Assembly (NCBI GenBank): GCA_020632665.1 | Contig: JACKFC010000019.1 | Coordinates: forward strand, 31,682-95,681 | Direction: 5' to 3' | Length of the DNA stretch: 64,000 nt | DNA from: Deltaproteobacteria bacterium | GTDB lineage: Bacteria; Myxococcota_A; UBA9042 | Shown here: in pieces, positions 9,101 through 18,065 of the stretch | How positions within the stretch are numbered: position 1 is the stretch's first letter | Layout of the letters: every line of letters begins with the position of its first letter | The notes under the pieces: model-generated | The model's database searches: none | Seen by the model: only the letters and a program-made list of their open reading frames with translations | Told to the model about the DNA's origin: nothing | Translations under genes and position numbers: made by a program

Positions 9101-12100
9101 CCGCCCAGGGTGACGACGCCCTCGGTCAGCGCGGCGTTCTTCGCCAGCCGCACGGCGTCCTTGAAGACGCCCGCCGGGCCCTTGCCGGTGTTGCTCCAGC
9201 CCAGGCCGAGCTGCAGCGTCGCGCCGGGTTGCACGGTGGTGGTAGCGAGGCTCGGCGTTGCCGGCTGCAGATTCGCCGGCTCGGGGCTGGCGTTGCCGAC
9301 GACGAGCTGGGCGGCGCCGACGTTGTTGCTCTCGTCGGTCTCGGTGACCTCGGCGTCGGAATCCAAGATCTGCACGACGTAATAGGTGCCGGGAGGCGTG
9401 CCGGCGGGGATCGTCAGCGTCTTGCTCCACACCGAGCCCGGATATCCGGCCGGCGAGCTGGCCCCCGCCGCCATCGTGTAGAGCCAATAGAGCCCGAAGC
9501 TGTGCACCAGCTCCTTGCCGGCGGCGTCCTTCGCCAGCGCGATCCGATGCCCCGCGTCGAGCCCGGTCGAGGCGTTGCCCTGGTTGCGGTAGGCGTAGGT
9601 CATCGCGACCACGCCGCCCGGCTCGACCTGGGATTTGTCGAGCGTGAGCTTGATCTGCACCAAGTCCGGGCCGTCCTTGGCCGGCGCGACGCAGCGCCCG
9701 GCGTCGCAGACCTTGCCGCCGCCACACGCCTTCTCCGCGCCGCACTCGACCCGGTAGACCGCCATCGTGTCGACGAAGGGCCCGGTGCCGCCGTTGCTGG
9801 TGCAGTCGTTGCTCCAGAACGCCAGGCGCAGGCGGAAGACGCTGCCGGCAACCGCCGAGAGGTCGACCTCGCGCCGCAGCCAGGCACCACCGGCGGGCGG
9901 ATCGATCTCGAGCAGCTGGGCGAAGTCACCACCGGCCTTGGCGGCGTAGACGCGGAGCCGATCGTAGCCCTTGCCCTCCCAGGTGCCGCCGACCTGCAGC
10001 GTCCAGCGCAGCGGCAAGCCCGGATTTCCGCTGTCGTCGAGGTAGGGCGAGACCGCGTCGGCGCCGACGTTGGCCGTGCCGTCGCAAGCGTAATCCTTGC
10101 CGTTGTTGAAGTTCAGCGAGCAGGTCCCAGCCTGCTTGCCGGGGCTCGCGGGCGTGGCGTCGAAGGCGAACTTCGGCCCCTTCGCGACGGCTTCGAGCTG
10201 CCACGAAGCCAGCGAGGCGTCGCCACACTCGAAGCCCTGGTCGTAGGGCAGCGGCAGCGCACCCTCGACCTTGTTGTGCACGCAGGCGCCGGTCTTGCCG
10301 TCGCAGCTATCCGCCGTCTTCGGGTCGCCGTCGTCGCAGGCTGCCTTGCCGCCGCCGCAGACGCCGCCGCTGCAGACCTCGCCCTTGCTGCACAGATCAC
10401 CATCGTCGCAGGCGCCGCCGTCCGCCAACGCCTGGTGGGCGCAGCCGCCGGTGGCCGGATCACAGCCGTCGAGCGTGCACGGCTTGCCGTCGTCGCAGGA
10501 GACCGCCACGCCGACGCAGCCGCCCTTCTCGCAGGCGTCGCCGCTGGTGCAGGCGCTGCCGTCGCTGCACGCGCTGCCGTCCTTCGCGGCGACGTGGGTG
10601 CAGGCGCCGGTCTTGCCGTCGCAGCCGTCGATGGTGCACGGCTTGCCATCGTCGCAACCCTTGGCGACGCCCGAGCAGCTGCCGCCGGCGCAGACCTCGC
10701 CGCTGGTGCAAGCCGAGCCGTCGTCGCAGCCCACGCCGTCGGCCTTGGCGACCACCCCGCAGGCCCCGGTCTTCGGCGCGCAGGTCGCGACCTGGCAGCC
10801 GCTCGCCGGGCATACCTTCGCCGTCCCGACGCAGGCGCCGAGCTGGCAGGCGTCGCCGCTGGTGCAAGCGTTGCCGTCGTCGCAGAGGCCGCCATCTTTG
10901 CTCGGCGCGTGGACGCAGCCCTTGCCGGCGACGCAGCTGTCGGCCGTGCACGGCTTGCCGTCGTCGCAGGCGTCCTGGATGCCAGCGCAGACGCCCGCCT
11001 TGCAGCGGTCGGTGACGGTGCAAGCGTCGCCGTCGTCGCAGCCGGCGCCGTCGCCGAGCGTGGCGTGCTGGCAGGTGCCCGAGGCCGCGTCGCAGCTGTC
11101 GATGGTGCACGGCTTGCCGTCGTCGCAGCCCTTCGCGGTGCCGGCGCAGAGGCCCGCGGCGCAGGTATCGCCGCTGGTGCAGGCGTCGCCGTCGTCGCAG
11201 GGCTGGCCGTTGCTGCAGCCGCAGGCGTCCTTGGCCGGCACGCATTTGCCCTTGCGGCAGGCGTCGCCGCTGGTGCAGGCCTTGCCGTCATCGCAGGGCG
11301 CGTCCTCGGCGAGCGCGGTCTTGCTGCAGGCGCCGGTCTTGGCGTCGCAGCCGTCGGTGGTGCAGGGGTTGCCGTCGTCGCAGCTCTTCGCCGCGCCGGC
11401 GCAGGTGCCGGCGTTGCAGGAGTCGCCGGTGGTGCAGGCGTCGCCGTCGCTGCATGCACCGCCCGCGGCGATCGCGACGTGGCTGCACGCCCCCTTGGCG
11501 TCGCAGGCGTCGGCGGTGCAGGCGTTGCCGTCGTCGCAGCTCTTGCCCGAGCCACCGCAGACGCCCTTGCGGCAGGCGTCGCCGCTGGTGCAGGCGTCGC
11601 CGTCGTCGCAGGGCGTCTCTTCGGCGACCTTGGCGTGGGTGCAGGCTCCGGTCTTGGCCGTGCAGCCGTCGGTGGTACAGACGTTGCCGTCGTCGCAGCC
11701 CTTGGCGGCGCCGGCCTTGCAGCTCGCGCCGACGCAGGTGTCGCCCAGCGTGCAGGCGTCGCCGTCGTCGCAGGCCGTCGCAACCGCGACCGGGAGGTGG
11801 ACGCAGCCCTTGGCCTTGTCGCAGCCGTCGACGGTACACGGATCGCGATCGTCGCAATCGGCCGGCGCGCCGACGCAGACGCCGGCTTGGCAGGCGTCGC
11901 CCTCGGTGCAGAGCAAGCCGTCGTCGCACGGAGCGGGCGCAGCGGCGCTGGCGGTGAGCGCGAGGTGGGTGCAGCCGGTGAGGGGGGCGCAGCCGTCGGC
12001 GGTGCAAGCGTCGCCGTCGTCGCAGGGGCCCGCCGCCACGCCCGGGACGAACGCCGTGCCGGCGCAGACCCCGGATTTGCAGGCGTCGGCGAAGGTGCAG

Positions 12101-15100
12101 GCGTCGCCGTCCTGACAATCCGGCCCGGTGAGCGGGGTGTGGCTGCACACGGCGGTGCCGGGGACGCCCGTTCCGGGGGTGCAGGTATCGGCGGTGCAGC
12201 GCAGGCCGTCGTCGCAGGCGTCGGGCTTGCCGACACAACCGCCCGCGGTGCAGCTATCGCCGGTCGTGCAGGCATCGCCGTCGTCGCAGCCGCCCGCGCT
12301 CGGGGTGTGGACGCAGCCGCCGTCGGCGCAGGCGTCGACGGTGCACGCGTCGCCGTCGTCGCAGCCGGCGGCCGGGCAGCCGCTCACCGGGCAGGGCGCC
12401 GACTCGACGCAGGCCGCGCCGCCGGCGCAGAGGCGCTGCGGGCCGACGCAGGCGCCGTTCTGGCAGAGGTCCGGGCCGGTGCAGGCCTTGCCGTCGTCGC
12501 AGGCGGCGTCGGCGGCGACGTGGGTACAGCCGACCGAGGGGGCGCAGCCGTCGACGGTGCACGCGTTGCCGTCGTCGCAAGGCGCGGGCTTGCCGAGAGG
12601 GGCGGCGAGCGCCTTGCCGACGCAGAGGCCGAGCTTGCAGGCGTCGTCGCTGGTGCAGGCGTCGCCGTCGTCGCAGGGCGCGGGCTTGCCGGGGCTCTCG
12701 GTCAGCGCCTGCTGCACGCAGCCTTGGCCGGCGACGCAGGTGGTCACGGTGCAGGGGTTGTCGTCGCCGTAGCAGGCGACCGGGACGCCGACGCAGCCGG
12801 TCTTGCCGCAGGCGTCGAGCTCGGTGCAGGGATCGCCGTCGTCGCAGGCGCCGAGCGAGGGCGTGTGCAGGCATTGGCCGCTGCCGGGGTCGCAGCCGTC
12901 TTCGGTGCAGGCGTCGCCGTCGTCACAGCCGTCGCCCGCCTTGCAGCCGGCGACGCCGACGAGCAGGTCGTCGACGCGCGGGCCGACGCCGTCGTTGTCG
13001 AAGCAATCGCCAGAGTCGAAGCGCCAGCGCAGCTCGAAGCTGCTGCCGCAGAGGTCGGCGAGCGGCACCTCGACCTCGGTCCAGCTCGGCAGGCCTTGGC
13101 TGTCGACCGGCGGATCGGTGGCGGTCCAGCGCGTGGTCCAGGCGCCGCCGGGCTTGCGGCTCTCCAGGCGCAGGACGTCGTAGGCGCCGGCCTCCCAATC
13201 GCCGCCGACGGCGAAGCGGGCGCGCAGGGCTTGGCCGGGCGGCACGCCGGTGGCGTCGAAGGGCAGGCTGGCGATGGTGGTGGCGACCTCGTTGGCGGTG
13301 GGGCCGCAGGCGTAGGATCCGAAGAGATCGAGCGCCAGGGCGCAGCCGTGCGGGTCGGGCGCGCCGGCGACGGGCGGCAGGGCGGCGACGTGCCAGGCCG
13401 GCTCGTCTGCCGCGACGCTCACTCCGTCGGCGCCGGAGGCAGTCCACGCGCCGGCGCTCTTGCTGCCACAGGTGAAGCCTTCGCTGTGCGGCAGGGTCAG
13501 CGCCGCGCCGCAGCCGGCGAGCCAGGCGTGGGTGCAGCCTTGGCCGGGCGCGCAGGCGTCGGTGCTGCAAGCGTCGCCGTCGTCGCAGTCGATCGCTTTG
13601 CCGATGCAGCTGCCTCCGGCGCAGGCGTCATCGGCCGTGCAGGCCGAGCCGTCGTCGCAGGGCCCGGATTTCGGCGCGAAGGCGCAGGTCTTGTCGCTGC
13701 CGCAGGTGCCGACGGCGCATGGGTTGCCGCCACAGTCGGCGTCGCTCTGGCAGCCGGCAACGGTGACGAGAAGGTCGTCGACGAAGGGGCCGGCGCCGTC
13801 GTTGTCGACGCAATCGAGCGTCTCGAAGCGGAAGCGGAGCTGCACCAACGCGCCGGCGTAGGCCGAGAGGTCGACCTCGACCGGCTGCCAGGCCCAGCTC
13901 GGGCCCGGCTCGATGGTGGCGAGCGGGACGAAGGCGACGCCGTCCTGGCCGAGCTCGAGGTGCAAGCGATCCCAGGCGCCGCCCTCCCAATCGCCGGCGA
14001 CGCGGAAGCGGGCCACGATCTTGGCCCCCTTCGCGGCGTTCAAGGCGATCCACGGCCCGGTCGCGCTGCCACCGACGGCGTCTTGCCCGGCGGTGCAGGC
14101 AAAGTCGTAGCCGTCGTTGAAATTCAGCGCGCAGCCGCCGAGCGGAGCGGCGATCGCTGGGCTCTGGTCGATCGCCCAGCCCGGACCCACGCCGCTGCCG
14201 ACCGCTGTGTTCTGCGCCGCGAAGCTCCAGCCCTTCGCCGCGCCACAGCCGAAATCCGTCGCGTAGGGCAGCCCCTGCGGTGAGCCGCAGCCGGCCGTCG
14301 GCACATGGACGCAGCCCGCGACCTGGTCGCAGCTGTCGGCGGTGCAGACGTCGCCGTCGTCGCAGGCCCCAGCCGCCAGCGCCGTGCCGACGCAAAGCCC
14401 GGCGGAGCAGGCATCACCGCTGGTGCAGGCGTCGCCGTCGTCGCAGCTGCCGACCTTCGCCGCGTGGCTGCAACCCTTGGCGTTGCTGCCGGTGCTGGTG
14501 TCGCAAGCGTCGGTGGTGCAGGCGTTGCCGTCGTCACAGGCCGCGGCGGTGCAGGCGGTCGGCGAGACCTCGAGCTGGTCGACGAAGGGCCCCGGGCCGT
14601 CGTTGACGTCGCAATCCTCGGTCTCGAAGCGGAAGCGCAGCCGCAGCGGGCCGCCAGCGAAGGCCGAGACGTCGAGCGCGACCAGCTGCCATTGCGTCGG
14701 ATCGTCGTGCTCGAGCTCGGCCAGCGGCTGCCAAGAGACGCCGTCCGGGCTGGCGTCGACGGTCAGCGTGTCCCAGCCGTCGCCTTCCCAGCTGCCGGAG
14801 AGGGCGAAGCGGGCGAAGAGCGGGCTGCCCTTGGCGACGGTGCTGGCGTCGATGACGGGCGAGACCACCTCGGCGTAGACGTACGCGTCGTCGTCGGCGC
14901 AGGCGTAGTCGAAGCCGTCGTTGCAGTTCAGCGCGCAGCCCTTGCCGCCCAGCGCGCCGGGCTCTTCGGGGCTGGCGTCGACGGCCCAGGTCACGCCCTC
15001 GCCCTGGTCGTCGACGTTGTCGCTGCTGCCGGCCCACGCCACCGTCGCCGGCCCATCGCAGGCGAAGCTCTCGAGGTAGGGCACCTTGGCGGCCGGTCCG

Positions 15101-16674
15101 CATGCCGCGTCAGGGGTGTGGACGCAGCCGAGCTTCGCCTCGCAGGCGTCGGTCGTGCAGGCGTCGTGGTCGGCGCAGTCGGCGTCGCTGCCGCAGGGGG
15201 CCTCGACCACGTCGAAGCGGAGCAGGCGCGGCGCTGGTCCGCCCGCGCACTCGGGGTCGAGGTAGCGCAGGCGGAGCACGAAGCGCTCGCCGCGGAGGTG
15301 GCCGAGATCGGCGACGCGCAACGCGGGGGCGGCGGTGGTGGCCGGCGCGGCGGGGGGATCGAAGGCGGCGATGGGGTAGAAGGTCTTGCCGTCGCGGCTG
15401 TGCTCGAGGCGCAGCTCGGCGTCTTGGCTCCAGCTGCCGAGCAGGCGCAGCTCGGCGCGAAGGACGCCGGCGATGGTGCCGGGCTTGTGCTGGATGAAGG
15501 GCGAGGTCAGCGAGCGGTCGAGCGCGCCGGATTTGTCGCATTGCAGCGTGGCGGCGGGACCCTTGCCGGACGTCGGCGAGCCCAGCGCGGCGGTGCAGGT
15601 CCCGGCGGCGGCACCGGGCTCGGGGGTCAGCGCCCAACCCGAACCGGAAGCGCCCGCGGCCGAGGCCCCCGTCTCGTAGCTCCAGACCGCGGCGGTGGGG
15701 CTGGCGCAGGCGAAGGTCTCGGTGAAGGGCACCGGGAGGTCGACGCCACAGCCCGCGATCACGGCGTTTTGGCAGCCCTTGCCGGCGGCGCAGCTGTCGA
15801 TGGTGCAGGCGTCGCCGTCGTCGCAGGCGGTCGGTCCGCCGGCCTTGCAGGTGGCGCCTTGGCAGAGGTCGCCGGTGGTGCAGGGGTCGTTGTCGTCGCA
15901 GGCGAAGGGCAGCGCGGCTGACGCGGCGGGCGCGCTCTGGCAGCCCTTGCCGGGCAAGCAGGCGTCGGTGGTGCAGGCGTTGCCGTCGTCGCAGGAGAGC
16001 GGGGTGCCGGGGACGCAGGCGCCGAAGAGGCAGGCGTCGCCGAGGGTGCAGGGGTCGCCGTCGTCGCAGGGCGCGGGCGGAGTGCTGCTGGCGGTGGCGT
16101 GTTGGCAGCCGGTGGCGGGGTCGCAGGTGTCGGTGGTGCAGGGGTTGCCGTCGTCGCAGGGGAGCAGGGCGCCGCCTTGGCAGTTGCCGCTTTGGCAGGC
16201 GTCGCCGGAGGTGCAGGCGTCGCCGTCGTCGCAGGGTTCGCTGTGCGGGGGGTTGGTGCAGCCGGTGGTGGGGTCGCAGAGGTCGATGGTGCAGGGGTTG
16301 GCGTCGTCGCAGTCGGCGGGGGTGGTGCAGATTGGTGCGGCATCGCCAACAACGTCACCACCGGGCGCGAGTACGTCACATCCGTTACCGCAATCCCCCA
16401 AAGACCCATCGTCAACCGCAACGGCGTCCGCGTCAGCGTCGGCGTCGGGGCCGGTCGCATCACCTCCGGCATCGCCGACAACGTCGCCACCGGGCGCGAG
16501 TACGTCACATCCGATACCGCAATCCCCCAAAGACCCATCGTCAACCGCAACGGCGTCAGCGTCCGTTACGGCGTCGGGCGCTGCCTTCGGCTCGCTCTCG
16601 CGCGAGCAAGCCATGACGATCACGAGCAGCAGCGAACCGACGCGGGGCAAGGCCAGGGGCCGACGGCGATGCAT
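6121..16674 (-). CDS. Giant Cys-rich lipoprotein with CARDB-like and HELGH metalloprotease domains
   Basis: ATG at 16674, with GGAGGA six bases upstream; 3517 residues. The signal ends in VIVMAC, a lipobox. Residues about 120-2135 are dozens of CDDGDACTSGDAC / CDDGNPCTTDxCD units (Dicty_CTDC type). They are interrupted by five jelly-roll-like domains of about 170 residues that begin with a PYxxxFxCG motif near residues 315, 530, 803, 1061 and 2140. From about 2334 to 2961 come five repeats with the CARDB pattern (DSDAEVTETDESNNVGAA and variants). Next is a carboxypeptidase-regulatory-like segment, then a peptidase region with HELGH at 3192-3196 and FGEGYGTALAGIALADPG downstream, which could supply the third zinc ligand. 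It is best read as a surface-anchored, disulfide-stabilised stalk presenting a metalloprotease. The substrate is unknown, and catalysis has not been shown. Confidence 0.85.
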   Translation of the reverse strand: MHRRRPLALPRVGSLLLVIVMACSRESEPKAAPDAVTDADAVAVDDGSLGDCGIGCDVLAPGGDVVGDAGGDATGPDADADADAVAVDDGSLGDCGNGCDVLAPGGDVVGDAAPICTTPADCDDANPCTIDLCDPTTGCTNPPHSEPCDDGDACTSGDACQSGNCQGGALLPCDDGNPCTTDTCDPATGCQHATASSTPPAPCDDGDPCTLGDACLFGACVPGTPLSCDDGNACTTDACLPGKGCQSAPAASAALPFACDDNDPCTTGDLCQGATCKAGGPTACDDGDACTIDSCAAGKGCQNAVIAGCGVDLPVPFTETFACASPTAAVWSYETGASAAGASGSGWALTPEPGAAAGTCTAALGSPTSGKGPAATLQCDKSGALDRSLTSPFIQHKPGTIAGVLRAELRLLGSWSQDAELRLEHSRDGKTFYPIAAFDPPAAPATTAAPALRVADLGHLRGERFVLRLRYLDPECAGGPAPRLLRFDVVEAPCGSDADCADHDACTTDACEAKLGCVHTPDAACGPAAKVPYLESFACDGPATVAWAGSSDNVDDQGEGVTWAVDASPEEPGALGGKGCALNCNDGFDYACADDDAYVYAEVVSPVIDASTVAKGSPLFARFALSGSWEGDGWDTLTVDASPDGVSWQPLAELEHDDPTQWQLVALDVSAFAGGPLRLRFRFETEDCDVNDGPGPFVDQLEVSPTACTAAACDDGNACTTDACDTSTGSNAKGCSHAAKVGSCDDGDACTSGDACSAGLCVGTALAAGACDDGDVCTADSCDQVAGCVHVPTAGCGSPQGLPYATDFGCGAAKGWSFAAQNTAVGSGVGPGWAIDQSPAIAAPLGGCALNFNDGYDFACTAGQDAVGGSATGPWIALNAAKGAKIVARFRVAGDWEGGAWDRLHLELGQDGVAFVPLATIEPGPSWAWQPVEVDLSAYAGALVQLRFRFETLDCVDNDGAGPFVDDLLVTVAGCQSDADCGGNPCAVGTCGSDKTCAFAPKSGPCDDGSACTADDACAGGSCIGKAIDCDDGDACSTDACAPGQGCTHAWLAGCGAALTLPHSEGFTCGSKSAGAWTASGADGVSVAADEPAWHVAALPPVAGAPDPHGCALALDLFGSYACGPTANEVATTIASLPFDATGVPPGQALRARFAVGGDWEAGAYDVLRLESRKPGGAWTTRWTATDPPVDSQGLPSWTEVEVPLADLCGSSFELRWRFDSGDCFDNDGVGPRVDDLLVGVAGCKAGDGCDDGDACTEDGCDPGSGQCLHTPSLGACDDGDPCTELDACGKTGCVGVPVACYGDDNPCTVTTCVAGQGCVQQALTESPGKPAPCDDGDACTSDDACKLGLCVGKALAAPLGKPAPCDDGNACTVDGCAPSVGCTHVAADAACDDGKACTGPDLCQNGACVGPQRLCAGGAACVESAPCPVSGCPAAGCDDGDACTVDACADGGCVHTPSAGGCDDGDACTTGDSCTAGGCVGKPDACDDGLRCTADTCTPGTGVPGTAVCSHTPLTGPDCQDGDACTFADACKSGVCAGTAFVPGVAAGPCDDGDACTADGCAPLTGCTHLALTASAAAPAPCDDGLLCTEGDACQAGVCVGAPADCDDRDPCTVDGCDKAKGCVHLPVAVATACDDGDACTLGDTCVGASCKAGAAKGCDDGNVCTTDGCTAKTGACTHAKVAEETPCDDGDACTSGDACRKGVCGGSGKSCDDGNACTADACDAKGACSHVAIAAGGACSDGDACTTGDSCNAGTCAGAAKSCDDGNPCTTDGCDAKTGACSKTALAEDAPCDDGKACTSGDACRKGKCVPAKDACGCSNGQPCDDGDACTSGDTCAAGLCAGTAKGCDDGKPCTIDSCDAASGTCQHATLGDGAGCDDGDACTVTDRCKAGVCAGIQDACDDGKPCTADSCVAGKGCVHAPSKDGGLCDDGNACTSGDACQLGACVGTAKVCPASGCQVATCAPKTGACGVVAKADGVGCDDGSACTSGEVCAGGSCSGVAKGCDDGKPCTIDGCDGKTGACTHVAAKDGSACSDGSACTSGDACEKGGCVGVAVSCDDGKPCTLDGCDPATGGCAHQALADGGACDDGDLCSKGEVCSGGVCGGGKAACDDGDPKTADSCDGKTGACVHNKVEGALPLPYDQGFECGDASLASWQLEAVAKGPKFAFDATPASPGKQAGTCSLNFNNGKDYACDGTANVGADAVSPYLDDSGNPGLPLRWTLQVGGTWEGKGYDRLRVYAAKAGGDFAQLLEIDPPAGGAWLRREVDLSAVAGSVFRLRLAFWSNDCTSNGGTGPFVDTMAVYRVECGAEKACGGGKVCDAGRCVAPAKDGPDLVQIKLTLDKSQVEPGGVVAMTYAYRNQGNASTGLDAGHRIALAKDAAGKELVHSFGLYWLYTMAAGASSPAGYPGSVWSKTLTIPAGTPPGTYYVVQILDSDAEVTETDESNNVGAAQLVVGNASPEPANLQPATPSLATTTVQPGATLQLGLGWSNTGKGPAGVFKDAVRLAKNAALTEGVVTLGGWARQGLPAGAKVDASVSVTLPKDLAAGSWWIGHVVDVDGQVAESAETDNVAAVALTVQAPQLPADLQAAGISATPQQLAPGASFTADLVVKNAGAKAAPAFAVAWRLSTDTTIDGNDTLLATTQRGELAPGDAAAGPVTLQLPGTLAAGSYYLGAQIDSGGAVTEASLANNVALLPLQVASAEAKPDFVPLQLEHLEPKPSYLPGEVVRFRFGIQNKGAKAASGAFTELHVSRNPVLTKGDPGLGYYSFGSLQPGATAGPWTGAMKLPSDLAPGTWTFGQIVDEDGNVDESDEGNNTSGFSIVVAGRPDLAVDGLGLERVVVAPGEVVSVRSRVRNVGTAKAAAHAETLRWSTDATLGADDATLGSLDVGELAEGAASPVAVTKVTIPAGAKPGTYWLGRLAALPAAKAGETSPDTQAGNDARAVAVQVVAKVATLEGLVTYDRVPARDGISEGGSRLAYDQVQKRPARRVLVRAIDAADGSTVRGEALTRDDGSYVLHVPAGVGVRVRAYAQIVGALAEPDGIGRDACKGANFDARVVDNTAGRALYAVQAADVVQAPAKGLTLHAPIGFANGSYSVRSGAPFAIVDTAVDVFETVCEGRADVELPALWIHWSVNNIGTSGDKAKGQINTSHATVESIDGVARPVAYILGKADDDTDEFDDHVIAHELGHYVEGAVFRSDSIGGGHSGGDILDARVAFGEGYGTALAGIALADPGYVDTKGQGQQSGWSKDIAEVPSGNDIGWSSEDAVMFLLWSLWEARDSTPNHGKFDRIFEVMSNHQAKGPSLTTAVAFGAVYNALFGGAAESFQQLWQGAFGVAYDALCVGTCKGSGDVADLFDVDNDAGKGWASARNYPTGGAKRDATFWQLYAPLGLGLRPVDGHDVVTHVGYANARNKVGARRLYRFVGDGAVRTVAVVGLAGATCTQDAIDLRVLGPRADGRFGTIAVDNAKEGARAGCPWVRFEASAGVPYVVEVSSAATIEVQGMTISVGP
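16341..16561. repeat. Imperfect tandem duplication inside the giant lipoprotein gene
   Basis: A segment of about 92 bases beginning at 16341 recurs at 16470, an offset of 129 bases or 43 codons. Both copies encode DADAVAVDDGSLGDCG followed by GCDVLAPGGDVVGDA in the linker just after the lipobox. The reading frame is preserved, so the duplication lengthens the linker without breaking the protein. Confidence 0.85.
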
Positions 16675-16829
16675 GGCGTTCCTCCGAAGCGCTGGGGGCA
16701 GGGCAGCGTCCACGGAGGAGAACAAGGCAACAGCCGTGCCAGTTGGCCGGAATACTTCGGAGGCGTGGATTTCCTTTGAACGAATTGCTCGCAACCGGCA
16801 CCGAAGATCTTCCGTAGGTAGCTGGAATT

Positions 16830-16850
16830 GTGTGACACTCGCTGTCACAC
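16830..16850. promoter_or_regulatory. Perfect dyad GTGTGACA-N5-TGTCACAC
   Basis: Eight-base arms at 16830-16837 and 16843-16850 are separated by CTCGC. The dyad lies in the 278-base gap between two divergent lipoprotein genes, 156 bases upstream of the leftward gene and about 100 bases upstream of the rightward one. The half-site resembles that of CRP/FNR-family regulators (TGTGA...TCACA), but the spacing of nine between TGTGA and TCACA is not the usual six. The regulator is unknown. Confidence 0.5.
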
Positions 16851-16952
16851 CACAGCGCGACCGGAGCGGAGGTTGTCTTGGTCTGTGGGAGTGGGCTGCG
16901 CTTGCGTCCGCCATTGCGGGTGCGGCAGGTTGCGGCCGGAGGGAGGTTGTCC

Positions 16953-18065
16953 GTGGGTCGAAGTTGGGCTGGATGGGCGGTGTGGTCGACGCTGCTGCTC
17001 GGCTGTGTTGAACCGTTGACGCCGGCGAGCTCGGTGGGTGACCCGGCCGATGCCGATGCTGCGGTCGACGCGAGCGCGAGCGGGCTCGACGCGGACGCGG
17101 CCGACGCCGGGGACGTCGTGGAACCGGGCGACGCCGCGGACACCGCCGACGCCGAACCGTTGCCGTGCCCGGCGGCCTGCGCGGCGCACGAGACGTGCAA
17201 GGGCGGCGTGTGCGTCGACCGGCTGCTGCCGTGCAAGGGGCGCTGCTTGGTCTCGTCGATCGAGTATTGCGCGTTCGGCTTGGCCGGCGAGGCGACCTGC
17301 GCGACATCGGGTTGCAAGCAGCCCGGGACGACTGGGGCGTTCAACCAGATCGCGCGCAAGCTGGTGATCGCGCCGGCCGATCAGGGCTGCGACCTCAACG
17401 GCGACGGCACCTCGGACAACGCGATCGGCTCGGTCTCGGACAAATACCCGAGCTTCAATTCCTCGCTGCAGGCGGCGGTGGAGTCCGGGGCGTATGCGCC
17501 GATGTTCGCGGCAGACAGCGTGCCGACCACCTCTGCCGACTTCGACTTCTCGGTGTTGATCGGCCACCACCACGGTCAGAGCGAGCAGGGCTGCGCGCAC
17601 GACTACAGCACGCCTTGCACCATCTGGATCGACAAGGCGAGCTACAAAGGTGGGCCGACCGGGCTGCTGTGCGAGCCGAAGGCCCCGCTCTCGGGCAAGC
17701 TCTTCGCCAACGGCGAGCTGCGCGCCGAGCCTGTCGACACGGCGACGGTGCGGCTGCACTTCTCTTTCCTCGACGGCTTCGACGTCGAGGCGCGGATCCA
17801 TCGGGTCGAGGGCACCTACCTGCAGACCGAGCACGGGCCGCAGATCCATGGTGGCCGCGTCTGCATGTCGGTCTCGGCCAAGGACGTCGAGACCGCGCTC
17901 AACGCCGTAGCGCCGGCGGAATACGCCAAGGTCGGCCTGGCCAAGGAGGTCGCGATCGGCGCCTTCCTGGTCATCGCCAAGCCGGACGTCGACCACAACA
18001 AGGACGGCTTCGCCGACGCCATCAGCGTCGCCGTCTTCTACGAGACGATGGCAGCTGTGCCATGA
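16953..18065 (+). CDS. Lipoprotein, first of a tandem paralogous pair
   Basis: The GTG at 16953 is preferred because GGAGGGAGG lies directly upstream and it yields a compact lipoprotein signal (VWSTLLLGC); 370 residues. After an Asp/Ala-rich linker there is a small Cys cluster (CPAACAAHETCKGGVCVD, then LLPCKGRC). A beta-rich domain of about 230 residues follows, ending with DVDHNKDGFADAI, which has the spacing of an EF-hand or dockerin-like calcium loop; GCDLNGDGTSDN earlier is similar. The next gene encodes a protein with the same layout, so the two are tandem duplicates. The stop overlaps the start of the next gene (ATGA), so they form an operon. Location: periplasm or outer surface. The function is not known. 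Confidence 0.8.
   Translation: MGRSWAGWAVWSTLLLGCVEPLTPASSVGDPADADAAVDASASGLDADAADAGDVVEPGDAADTADAEPLPCPAACAAHETCKGGVCVDRLLPCKGRCLVSSIEYCAFGLAGEATCATSGCKQPGTTGAFNQIARKLVIAPADQGCDLNGDGTSDNAIGSVSDKYPSFNSSLQAAVESGAYAPMFAADSVPTTSADFDFSVLIGHHHGQSEQGCAHDYSTPCTIWIDKASYKGGPTGLLCEPKAPLSGKLFANGELRAEPVDTATVRLHFSFLDGFDVEARIHRVEGTYLQTEHGPQIHGGRVCMSVSAKDVETALNAVAPAEYAKVGLAKEVAIGAFLVIAKPDVDHNKDGFADAISVAVFYETMAAVP

Noticed and set aside
5926..14283. A very long plus-strand open frame (2785 codons) opposite the giant lipoprotein gene
   Set aside because: It is the antisense of Cys-rich repeat DNA, where the biased codons remove stops on the other strand. Its translation is low-complexity Ala/Gly/Val/Arg and shows no domain.
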